From Cyclospora cayetanensis (lineage: Eukaryota; Apicomplexa; Conoidasida; Eucoccidiorida; Eimeriidae), in assembly GCF_002999335.1 (NCBI RefSeq), contig NW_020312253.1, positions 1-27,508 of the forward strand: a stretch of DNA of 27,508 nt, read 5' to 3'. Positions 1 to 9,418 of the stretch are shown one piece after another. Made by a program: the position numbers and the translations under genes. The notes below the pieces were generated by a model, which was given only the letters and a program-made list of their open reading frames with translations, was not told where the DNA came from and did no database searches. Within the stretch, counting starts at the first letter, position 1; each line of letters starts with the position of its first letter.

Positions 1-2094
1 ATTGAGCTCCTCCGCGTGAGCCAAAGATACGGGAGTTGCAGTTATTGGGTCCTGGAGTCGTAAGTAGTTCATTCTCTGTGGAAGCTGCACTGGTCGACTG
101 TTTAATCGCTGAGTCGCTTCCCATCCTGCGACTACCTCACGCAACACGTCGCAAAAGCCGGAGGCACTCATATAGCACCCGTTGTTGTAAGCCTTGGCTT
201 TTGCAAGCTATAGAGCTATGTGTTCTTAACACAAGTATCTTAAGAGATTCTCCTGCTAAATCTGTTTCAGTTCTTCTCAACTTTGCCGTTGAGCTAATCT
301 CGGGAGGAACCTATCAGTCGCGCCCTGTATGAAAGGTTGACCTGTATTAATGCATTTACGCAGACGAAGTCCTATATAAAATAAGAGTCATTGCCGAATC
401 GCTCTTTTTTTCAACAATCAAGCAGCAAGGGGCACCCGTTTTCGTCATCTAAGGGGTCAAAGTGAAGCAGATCTCCAACTGGCTGATGAAATCCTGAAAT
501 ATATGGCTATCCGTGCGGCCATCATATTTTTCTGCTCTACTGCGAAATACGATCGGATTATTTGTAGAGATCTCATTGGGTTCTGGGAGTCATGCCTCTT
601 TACCAAATAGCTGATCCAGGAGAAAGAGCTTAAGTGTAGCCTACCCCTCCTGACTACGCTGCGGTAGTTTTATTGAATGAAAATTTTAATAGGATTGGCC
701 TTACTGTTATGCCTATCCGTGAATCTTATTTATTGCATTGGTGCCTTAGCTTGGTGCAAGAAGACGTAACGTTGCTTTTCGTGTGCACAAGATGCTGTTT
801 GCGACTAGCCTTGAATGCTCAGAGTGTTCAAAACGGTGCAGCAACGCGCATCCAACCTCCTCCTCTCCCCATATTTTGAGCCTCTGCGAGACGCAGGAGG
901 GAGGTTGATGGAATATTTTTGGAATCCACTCAATAACTTTCTACTATGCCCTGTGTAAGCCTGGAGTCAGGTGTCTCGTGGAGTGTCTGTCTACTGAGAC
1001 CCTACATGAAACAATAAATGAATGGTATTCCTCGCTACGTTCTGCAGCAAGACATTTTTGGAGCCACCAAGCAGTGGGACGAACGGCTGACCAAGTGTTT
1101 AATAGATAGAATCCAGCTGGTGGTGCCTGTCGTTGCCCAGCGTGGACCATTGTGCAACCAAGGCATTATAGCCATGGAGGGCAGGTGTAAAGGCGTTAAT
1201 GTGTAAAAGGAGCTACCCCTCCCCCGTAGACACTGTGGTAACCGCTAGTCAAGGAGTGTCCACTGAGAGGGAATGCAGCTGGTCACACCTTACCAACAGC
1301 GAACTTGGTGCATTGTGTGCCCCGACTAGCTGTTACATATGGAGGGCATTTATCTACGCTGGCGCTTTGTGGCTCTATACGCGTCAGCGCTCAGACGTCA
1401 CGGACTGGAAGGGAGACGCGGTGTTGCACTTCGAAGGAAGGCAGAGCACCGAGATCTGAAGTGTTGGGATGGGTTGTCCACTGCCCACTGCAATGCGCAT
1501 GCTTGTGGGTGGTTGGTGCACCAACGGAAGTGTTGAGGCTTGTTAAATGGAGAAATAATATGCTGCAATAAATGTTAAAGTAGAAAAGGGAATATTTTGG
1601 AGCTCTTTCTGTGTGCATGTTGCTTGTGTCACACGCGGAGGGTCTCTGGCCCTCAACCGCTAACGTGTCCGAGCAACCGAGCGTCGGCGCAGAGATCTCT
1701 TTTTCGAAGCCTGGAGAAATATTCTTTTGAAAAGGCGTTTGAAAAGTGCAAGGGAGTGAAAAGTGGAATGCAAAAGAAAAACAAGGGAGAGCACCCCCGA
1801 GCCACAGCTGCGGTGATTCTACCACCCGCCCCTTACGAGAGTCGAGGTTAGGTGGGAACCGGCTAAGGCAAGATTTTTTGATATTGTTTGAAGCGAGACG
1901 AGCAGACCTATCCTTTTCCTTCTCTGTGCTGTTGCACTATCCATTTCTGGGCAACTTCTCCAAAGGGGGCTGTGAACAGCTGCTCCGTTTCTCGTTGTGG
2001 GTGTCCTTTTGCCTCCCATTTGTTTCTCTCTTTCCGGATCACTGAGAGAGCCAGGCGCTGCCTGCTCATTGTAGTTTTGCAACTACTGAGACCA
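1..2094. other. 5' flank without a supportable gene
   Basis: About 2.1 kb of mixed composition upstream of the AMMECR1-domain gene. Open frames here are short (under about 150 codons), many lack an ATG, and none shows a recognisable motif, a CAG-type tract or a splice-consistent neighbour. The last few hundred bases probably hold the promoter and 5' untranslated region of the downstream gene. An AATAAA-like string lies near 1565-1575, which could be the 3' end of a transcript entering from the left, but this is weak. Confidence 0.5.
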
Positions 2095-4911
2095 ATGGTT
2101 AACCATTCGCGGGGGAAGGACGCGGGGCATCCCCCCCAGTGCCTCGCCACACTAATTACTTGTAGTACTGCTTTGAGTGCTCCTATAACTCCTGCTACTT
2201 GTGCAACTGCTGCCACAACAGCCACTGGTACCATCCCTGGCAATACTTGTAACACTGCGAATTCGACCGCCACTGCTCCTCCTCCTACTAGCAGCAGCGC
2301 AAGCAACAGCAGGACGCTAAAAAACGCAGCTCCAACAATACACTCTGCTGCTGGATTCTCCCGCAGTTTGTTGCTGTCTCACTGCCCAAGGCTCCTTTCG
2401 CTTCTCTGTCTCATCGCCCTCCTCGCTGCGCCTCTGTTAACCGCTGCTCGGGACGAGCACCTGCAGCTAACGCCAGCGCAGCAGGGGGAACTGCAAGAAA
2501 GCGAGGAGACAGCAATGCCACCGACTCTTACGGAGCGAGAGGAAGCTCCATCCGAAGACTCGACTGCAGACTCCTTCACAGGCCCCTCTCAGCTAGCAGA
2601 AGAAAGAGCCAACAAGTTCATCACCAATGCTCCTGGTGCGCCTCTACCCCTCTCCCTGAACACTCCACAGTTGAGTCTTCTCTTCTCCCTATTAGGCCCT
2701 AAGATGATGGACCCTTACACGCAGCCGTCGAGGAGTGTGGAAGGTCTCTTGCGGCATGTGTCATGAGCTGCGCGACAGCCTGCCGCCTTGTCTACGTTTG
2801 AAGAGGTGTATGGCATTAGAGCCTCCTCCCTCGGCTTTGTTCTCCTCAGGAGCTCCCGCAGACGGAGGCATAAAGGCGGATCAGGAAATGTGTGCTTGGA
2901 TGTTTGATTCGCTCATCGCATACTTCGAGGTAGGGTACACTTTTGCCCAAGGTATTGCTTCTCGTCCTGCTCCTCGAAAGCTGACAAATAGACACCGCGT
3001 GTCTTGGAAGAGCAACCTGTTGGCGCGTAGGTTTGGGTGTCATGGCTTGAAGTGTATTAGAAAACTTCAGTTCATTCCCTGAGGCTTAAAAGGTGTTTTT
3101 TGCTCAGGGTCCTAGTGAAGAACCTCCAATGCCCCCTTCCGTTGAGGCGCTCCACGAGAAGCATGCACAAGTGCCTGCTTTTGTTACGTGGATGAAACGC
3201 CGCAGCGGGCACTGGGGCTTTAAAGAGGAAGACGTCAATCTACGAGGATGCATTGGCTCTCTTGAACCGATTCCCATCACCAAACTCAGTGCGCTTGCTT
3301 TCCTTTGAAAAAAAGAGAGGAAGGGGAGGTGCCCACGCTCCTGCCCTCAGCGTTTGAGATTCATTGCGTTTGGCGCTGCAGAGAACTATGCACTACTTAG
3401 TGCGCTAAATGACTCACGTTTCAATCCCATAACGCCGTCAGAAATTCCTGAACTCAAATGCCACGTATCTCTTCTGCACAGTTTCGAAGTACGTGTTTAG
3501 CGCTAAAGGGGCTGCCGGCTTTTTGAGCTGAGCTGCTCTCTTCGCCAATTAATTCTTCCAGGAGGCAGAAGCCGCTCAGTCTGGACTAGCCTCAGCGCGA
3601 GGGCTTGAGGGTCAAGGCTTGTGCGTTAGGGTGCCTTTTAAAGGGTGTGTTGTGTGTGTTTATGTGTGTCTGTGTGTAAGTATGTAAGTATGTATGTATG
3701 TGTATGTATCTATCTATCTATCTCTCTATGTGTGTGCATGTATGAATGCATCTATCTGTCTCTCTACATGTGTGCATGTATGAATGCATCTATCTGTGTA
3801 TGTATGTGTGAATTGATGCATTTACGCATGTATGTTCTATTTGCATGAAATATGTGAATATTTTGTCGCTGAATGTACGTACGTTCGTGTGTATATTCTG
3901 CAGCGCGGGAAGGATCCATATGACTGGGATGTTGGTCTGCATGGTATCATTATCAACTTCACTGCAAAGGGCAGAGGGTAAGCCTGGAGAAGAAGTCTGA
4001 AGCCTAATGACCCCTCTCTACGAGCTGTTGTAGCGTCTTTGCGTAAAAGCGCTGGTCTTGACAGTAGTGTTGCAACGTTGTCGCTTCGCGAGAAGCCTCC
4101 CACTACTGCGGTCTGGAGTTGCTCTAGTGGCATGCGCGCATTTGAACCTATCGAAATTTTTCTGCACAGGGGCTTAAAGAATTACCAGGCGACATATCTG
4201 CCCGAGGTAGCGGCCGAGACGGGAATGAGCAAGGAAGAGACTATTACATCCCTGGTAAAAAGCATTTGGAGGGGGGAAATTCAGCTTGCGTGTAGTCTCT
4301 ACAAGTGTAAGAGCCCTCGCTGCCTTTACGGATCAGCGCTCGCTCCCGTGTTTGCCGTTCTTTTAACTCGCTGCGGCTTTATGCTTGCCAAGCATGAAGG
4401 GCGGCCTTCGTTCTCTAAGGATTCTGGGGTGTATCATGAGGGTGTTTGGTGTGGCTTCCCCAGATACACTGTCTGTCTGTGTGTGGTTGGCAGTAGTTGA
4501 CTGTCTGTATGTCTATGCCATGTCTATGTGCGCGATTGACTGCATGCGTCGACTCGCATGCCGCTTGTTGCCGTCCGAGGGATGATAAGGCACTGCCTGA
4601 AAGTGTGGGGCTTGCCGCCGTTGGGATGCATGCATGCGGAGAATGCGAGGCATCAGACGTGCAGCGGGTTGCTAGTAGGCTCTGGAGGAAGCGCGCGGCT
4701 CCCAAGGGGTTCCGGTGTATGTGTGTGAATCGTTTGGATTTCTTGTGATTATTCCCAGGTGCGTAAGGCAGGCTACACGAAGGGCCCTGTGGATGCAACC
4801 CTCATATCTGGAATCTCTTTGACGCGCTACCAGTCTTCCCAAGCGCGTCTTGATTACGACAATTATATAAAGCTTTTCGGGCATCTTTCGGAAAGGAAAG
4901 CACAGGCCTAG
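2095..4911 (+). CDS. AMMECR1-domain protein, seven exons
   Basis: Proposed exons are 2095-2743, 2850-2929, 3108-3288, 3382-3488, 3904-3977, 4170-4254 and 4759-4911. All introns are GT-AG and the phases chain (1, 0, 1, 0, 2, 0) into 442 codons ending at TAG 4909-4911. Residues 1-216 are a Ser/Thr/Ala-rich extension with a hydrophobic stretch near residues 88-112, a possible signal anchor. The AMMECR1 fold follows. The family hallmark LRGCIG is at about residues 288-293, and later exons give SALNDSRF, GLHGI, ATYLPEVAAETG, KAGYTKGP and LTRYQSSQ in the family order and spacing. AMMECR1 is conserved from archaea to human; its biochemical role is unsettled, with a human link to a midface/hearing/elliptocytosis syndrome. 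The start is the first ATG in frame; the open frame upstream has only a TTG. Exons 3-7 are secure. The 2744-2849 intron and the exact 3289/3381 sites are phase-supported inferences. Confidence 0.88.
3645..3835. repeat. TGTA/TCTA microsatellite in AMMECR1 intron
   Basis: The intron between 3489 and 3903 carries TG, TATG and TATC runs. Near 3725-3800 a unit of about 38 bases containing GTGCATGTATGAATGCATC occurs twice in tandem. The tract is strongly pyrimidine/TG-biased on the coding strand and lies upstream of the 3' splice site at 3903. Confidence 0.85.
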
Positions 4912-5020
4912 TGCTCTGCAAGGTTTAGAAAGGGGCCCTGCTGTTTTTGGCTAAGCTGAATACCATCTGCTCACACAAGAGACAGGCAGTCTAGAGGCTG
5001 TGGCAGAAGGCTGCCCCTTA

Positions 5021-5055
5021 CGGATGCACATGCTGGCAGACAGCATGTGCATCCG
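5021..5055. repeat. Perfect 15-bp inverted repeat, 5-nt loop
   Basis: CGGATGCACATGCTG at 5021-5035 is followed by GCAGA and then by its exact reverse complement at 5041-5055. It lies about 110 bases after the AMMECR1 stop codon. As RNA on either strand it would form a tight hairpin. As DNA it is a near-palindrome containing GCATGT/ACATGC half-sites. Function is unknown. Confidence 0.9.
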
Positions 5056-5417
5056 GTTAAGCGGCAGAAGATTGGGATTTGGCGCATGCGACGCACTCGA
5101 CGTCCTTCTGCCCCGAATGTGTATACTTGACTGCTCGGACGGTGTGCTACGGGGGGGTCCCCATGCGAAAACATGCGCGCCGCAGTAGACAGCAGTGCAG
5201 GGTGTGCCGTGCTTGGCTCATGCGTGTCTCTCCGGTGCATGTATGACCAAGGTTTTCTTGAGCGTGTGTCTTCCGGAGTTTTGGGGTGTATGTTCATGTA
5301 TGCAACTGCACATTTTGCATGCATGCAGCGCGCCAGGCGGCCCTCCTTCTGCATGGCGTCCCCTAGCCTTGCGTGTATATATTTGCATGTACATGCTTAC
5401 ACGGACGTCGGCAAAAG

Positions 5418-5518
5418 GCATATATATATATATATGTATCTGTGTGTATTTATGTACATGCTATAGGCATACAGACATGTATGTATTTGAGTGTACATAT
5501 GTACTTGTTGCATGTAAC
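5418..5518. repeat. TA/TG simple-sequence tract
   Basis: A run of about 17 alternating T/A bases (5420-5436) leads into TGTATC, TGTGTA and TACATG repeats. It is ordinary microsatellite sequence between two genes and the frames crossing it are artefacts. Confidence 0.75.
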
Positions 5519-6219
5519 CAAAGTTAAGGCCTCCATCACATCCGCATGCGGAACAAGTCATCGCATTGCCCTAGGGTCAAAATGCGTTCAAGGGCATTTT
5601 AAGGGCGTTTACGGGTTAGAAATCCGTCTTTTAAGACTGAATTTTTTTGTCAAGGGTGCAGCTTTGTGAGGTGTCTAGACACATCCCGACCACCCAAATG
5701 GTGCTGCTCAAGAGAGGTGCTGCTCCAGCTGGGAGCTCGTCGTCCTTAGGCACTGGCGTTGGGTAATTTCTGAAAGCACAGCCTAGGGGAAGAAGGCCGG
5801 GAAGCAAGAGGGTGGGGGTAGACGAGGTGTACTTCCTCAAGAACGCATGCACAGGCTACGTTTTTTTTGCGGCTCTTGAGCTGCACAGCAGGGCCCCCTG
5901 GCGCAGTCCTAAATTCGGAGCAAGGAAGGCACGTGATACGAACGGTCCTATCCTCCTCTGTGTATATATGTCTGTATGTGTGTATGTCTTGAGAAGACAC
6001 ACACTGCGCAAGAAAACACACAGCGGCACCCGCTGCCGCAAGTGCTGCTGGCGAAGCTCTGCCTGTGTCGTCTGCGGGACTGCCTGAGCACGTTAGACGT
6101 GTTTGCTGCTGCAGCACGACACGTCAGCGGAGCCACGAAAGCGGCGGTAAAGAATCCTTGCTGCTGCAGGTATGCGAGCCGCGCATGGGTTGTACCACAC
6201 TAGGTGCTGCTGACAACGA

Positions 6220-8358
6220 CTAAAACTGTTTGTTAACAGCTGCTAAGCCGGCTTTCTTTTCCGCGTACGCCCTGTCGATCGACAGTTTGAGCTGCCTGCA
6301 TTTGCAGTGCCTCAGCAAGGCCTCGCACATGCGTTCTTCCAATTTCTCGGCGAGCAGCAGGAAAGCTTCCTGCAGCAAAACACGCCTTTGCTTCTCCTAG
6401 CATGCGAAGGGGGTCACTTCTCCGCAGCAGCCGCCACTAGGCACGAGAGAGCATCCCCCATCTTCCCCCATCCTCCAGAAACCATACGAATGAGGGTCTC
6501 TGTTGATGCAACTGTACCACATCGTCAATGCGGTGTACATACATACACGCCGGCGGACCATCCTGCTGCCATATTTGCATTTCTAAGGAGCTGCACTGCC
6601 CCGTGTGAGTGACACACCAGCTCGGGAGGCACCTACCTGAAGCTGGACGGTTTTATTCCACTCCTTTTCATAGAGACGCGCAATGCGCGCTCGTGCATTC
6701 GTCAAGCTCGCCTGCAGGTGAGCCTGCGACTGCGCATGCAATCCACACAAAAAAGCCACCAAGCGTCCTAACACCACCACACTGCTGCAGCGACAAGCGA
6801 GCTGCATGCAAGCAGCCCGCTGCAGAAAGGCGGCGGCCCCTCTAAACATTCGTTCATTCGAGCCTACTTGCTGATGTGCTGATATTCCCACCGACGGCTC
6901 AAGCTCTTGCCCCCTGGCAAGCCGCTGCAGAGACTGCTGCACCTCCTGCACCCGCATGCTCTGGCGCTTCCTGCAGCAGCACCAGCCCCCAAACAGTGCT
7001 GCGCGGCAGCTCCAGCATGCAGAAATGCATGCAGAAATGCATGCATGAACGCTTCTGCAGTGTATGCGACAATTAGCCTGTCCACGGCAAACCAGTGCAA
7101 GCAGGAGAGAGGCTTCCAGAGGAGTCTAGCCTACAGACTCCAGTGTCTAATATTCAGAAACACAATCGCGCGTCTGCAAATGGAGGTGCTGCCTCCGTGT
7201 TCATGAATCGCTCGTTGATCCTTTACCTGCTATCCTGCGCATCTCTGATTGTGAGCGTACAGTCTTTGACCAAAGAGAGAGTTCGCTGTATCTGCTGTTG
7301 GAAGGCTTCGTCTTCTGCTGTTGTGGGAGTAGCTGCTTCAGCTGCTGCTGCTATCGAGGCATCGGACGCAGCCGGGAATTGCAGACGAAAGCCGTCCAAC
7401 GTCTGGGGGCCTTTGAGCTGTACATACACCCCGCAGCAGCGGATACTGCTCAGCGAGAGAGAGAGACAGAAAGCACTTTCCCAGACCCCGAAAGTAAGAC
7501 TTTCAATCATGGCATTGTAATTTGTGTCGCCTTGATGTGATAAAAAAAATCCCCAGCCCATTCAAGGCAACCCTAAGAAGAACCATTGCAACCACCGCTT
7601 GCCTGTTTGGAGTCTGGTGCTTCCGCTGCTTTGTATCCTGGCCTTTGGTACTGTTGCTGCTGTTGCAGCTGTTGCAGTTGGTGCTGCTGTTGCAGCTGTT
7701 GCTTTTGTTGTTGCTTTTGCTGTTGCAGCTGTTGCTGCTGTTGCTGCATGAGGTATCTGGGAACCTCCGGAACCTGGAGATCATCGCCTTCGAGGATGCG
7801 CAGCAGCACGTCGCATATCTGCCCGCCCCCAAAAGTATCCCTTTGTTTGAGAATGTTGAGCACCCTCCTGATTTCGTCGCGCTGCGCAGCAGCAGCTGCT
7901 GGCGCGGCAGCAGCTGCACAGAGACTCTGCAGGGGCCCGCAACACAGCTGCAGCAGGAAGGGGGCCCCACAACTGCAGCATCGCTGCAAGACGTCGTTGA
8001 TTACGTAGAGCAGCAGCACCAGCTGGCTTCCGTTTCCTTGAGTCGACGATCCTGCTGCCTCTCCAGCAGCCGCAGCTTCGATCTGTCTCTGGAGAGCCGC
8101 GATGAAATGGTAGACGGCAGGCGTTTGCGCAGCATGGACGAGTGCAGCGGAGAGCCCCTGAATGCATGCGCTGCTTCCATCAATGCACCCGAGGCCCCCC
8201 TCGAAGGATCTGAGGGCCCCCAGACCCTCTGCAGACAGCGAAGATAGGGGTGCAAAGGGGGGGGCCCCCAGACCCTCTGCAGACAGCGAAGGTAGGGGTG
8301 CAAAGGGGGGGCCCCCCGGAAGAGCGGGCTGGCCTTCCCACATGGCTGCGGAGTGCAT
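6220..8358 (-). CDS. CID (RPR) domain protein, RPRD1/Rtt103-like
   Basis: Minus-strand exons are 8358 to about 7774 (or farther), 7417-7227, 6970-6868, 6819-6637 and 6396-6220, with GT-AG borders. From 7417 on the phases chain (2, 0, 0) to TAG at 6222-6220. The first exon aligns with the CTD-interacting domain: an N-terminal helix pair, then TPAVYHFIAALQRQIE, then the signature LLYVINDVLQ, and RRVLNILKQRDTFGGGQI, which matches the end of the RPRD1/Rtt103 CID, including the GG. The later exons are Gln/Glu/Arg-rich helices, including RIARLYEKEWNKTVQLQ, as expected for the RPRD C-terminal coiled coil. Such proteins bind the phosphorylated RNA polymerase II tail and act in transcription and termination. 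A Gln tract follows the CID. The donor of exon 1 is unresolved: GTTCCG at 7773 keeps phase but is a weak site and would remove the Gln tract. ATG 8358 or 8343 starts the frame. Length is about 410 residues or more. Confidence 0.75.
7640..7748. repeat. CTG/TTG (CAG/CAA on minus) tract
   Basis: On the minus strand this reads as Gln codons with scattered Lys, His and Leu directly after the CID domain. Mixed CAG/CAA codon use indicates that Gln identity is kept rather than a fresh pure-triplet expansion. If exon 1 of the CID gene ends at 7774 the tract is intronic; if not, it is a polyglutamine linker. Confidence 0.8.
8221..8316. repeat. 48-bp tandem duplication inside CID gene
   Basis: Two copies of a 48-bp unit (8221-8268 and 8269-8316) differ at only a few positions. 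The length is 16 codons, so the minus-strand frame is kept and the protein carries a duplicated segment containing SLSAEGLGA just before or at the first CID helix. Each copy ends in an AAAGGGG...CCCC motif. Confidence 0.9.
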
Positions 8359-8467
8359 GGCAGCGAGCGCGTGGCTCGGGGGGGGGAGGGAGGGAGGAAG
8401 GCGTTTCGGGGGTGCTGTCGCGGCTACTCCATGGAGGCGCCAAGTATCCGGGGTGTGTCTGTCTGTG

Positions 8468-8516
<49 letters not shown>

Positions 8517-9418
8517 GCGTACGGCTGAGCCTTTGGAGGAATTCCGAAGGAAAAAGCGCCAAGGAGGCAACGGCCTGCACGAAGTTCAAATTCAAAAGTC
8601 GCCTTGCGCGCCGACACGCGGGTTAGCGAGAGGGAGGGCGTTAGCGAGCTCCGGGGAAGCCGCGCAAGAAAGCGTGTGGCGAGGGAATTCGCCTCCTCTC
8701 TGCTCCGCAGAAGGAGCTTTCTGGAAAAGGCTGGCTGGCTGGCTGACTCGAGAGCGTCGTGAGCATGCAGGAAGCGCATCGGGCAGTGCGGAGCGCCAGC
8801 CAGCAGCAAGCCCCAAAGCAGCGCATGCTGCCGCAACGTTTGTGTCAGTGGAGGCGGCCAGCGGGCGAAACAGCAGCGGCGACGACTGCCGAGGCGGTGA
8901 CGAGACACCTCAGAAAATGCATTCTCGCGTTCTCAGTCTCGAGCAAGCTCCTGCAGACTCCTCTCTTTGTCACTCGCCATGCAGCGCAACCACCCAAGGA
9001 GCGCAGGCCCTGCCCACCGTGAGAGACACGCCACTGCAGCGCATTTCACGCGCGTAATTCCTCGCGATTTGTCTGCTTTTTGGCTTTAAAGGCGAAGGCT
9101 GGAGTCTTCGTTGGAGTCGTCGAGTCTCCGACTCGCCCAACCTAGCCAGCCGCAAGCCTGCCCCCCTCTCCCCCCTCCTCCGCTTGCTCTCCGCAGCGAA
9201 GGCACTGCAGCGGCAGCGAATTCAGCTGCCGCCATCCCTCGCAGACGAGTCGGAACGCAGCCTTCGGCGGTGCAAGGGGGATCTCGATCTCGCTCGCTCG
9301 CTCTCTCTCTGTGTCTGTGTGTGTGTACGTACAGAGAGAGGCACCCCAACGCAGCTCCTAGCCCTCTCTACCTAAAAAGCACGCCAGCAGCAATAGGCGA
9401 AAGCCCTCAACGGCCTCA
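8359..9418. other. Divergent intergenic region
   Basis: About 1.06 kb lies between the start of the CID gene (-) and of the large membrane-protein gene (+), so both promoters should be here. It contains the TCTG repeat and a CT/TG pyrimidine run at about 9291-9332 ending in TACGTACAG, which could serve as a 3' splice site for a 5' untranslated exon of the plus-strand gene. An in-frame stop at 9359-9361 precedes the ATG at 9419. No separate gene is supported. Confidence 0.5.
8457..8517. repeat. TCTG tetranucleotide microsatellite
   Basis: About fifteen TCTG units, with one TGTG variant near the left end, lie roughly 100 bases upstream of the proposed CID-gene ATG on the minus strand (as CAGA). 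The period of four is incompatible with stable coding, although one minus-strand frame stays open through it. It is probably 5' untranslated or promoter DNA. Confidence 0.85.

Larger units (their letters stand above)
4912..6219. other. Intergenic spacer rich in TG/TA/GCATGC
   Basis: This spacer separates the convergent 3' ends of the AMMECR1-domain gene (+) and the CID gene (-). It holds a perfect palindrome at 5021-5055, TA/TG simple repeats around 5418-5518 and several GCATGC motifs. Open frames are short and built from Met/Cys/Val/Tyr codons typical of TG/TA repeats. I see no conserved protein motif. Confidence 0.55.

Noticed and set aside
944..1610. Possible LTR or retroelement fragment with AATAAA-like signals
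   Set aside because: I found no matching terminal repeat, primer site or gag/pol motif; the similarity between 635-667 and 1211-1242 is short and imperfect.
1888..2094. Longer N-terminus of the AMMECR1-domain protein
   Set aside because: The open stretch contains no ATG before 2095; its left end is a TTG codon.
8359..8595. N-terminal extension of the CID protein through the CAGA repeat
   Set aside because: The only start in that part is TTG and the tract is a tetranucleotide repeat; ATG 8358 is preferred.
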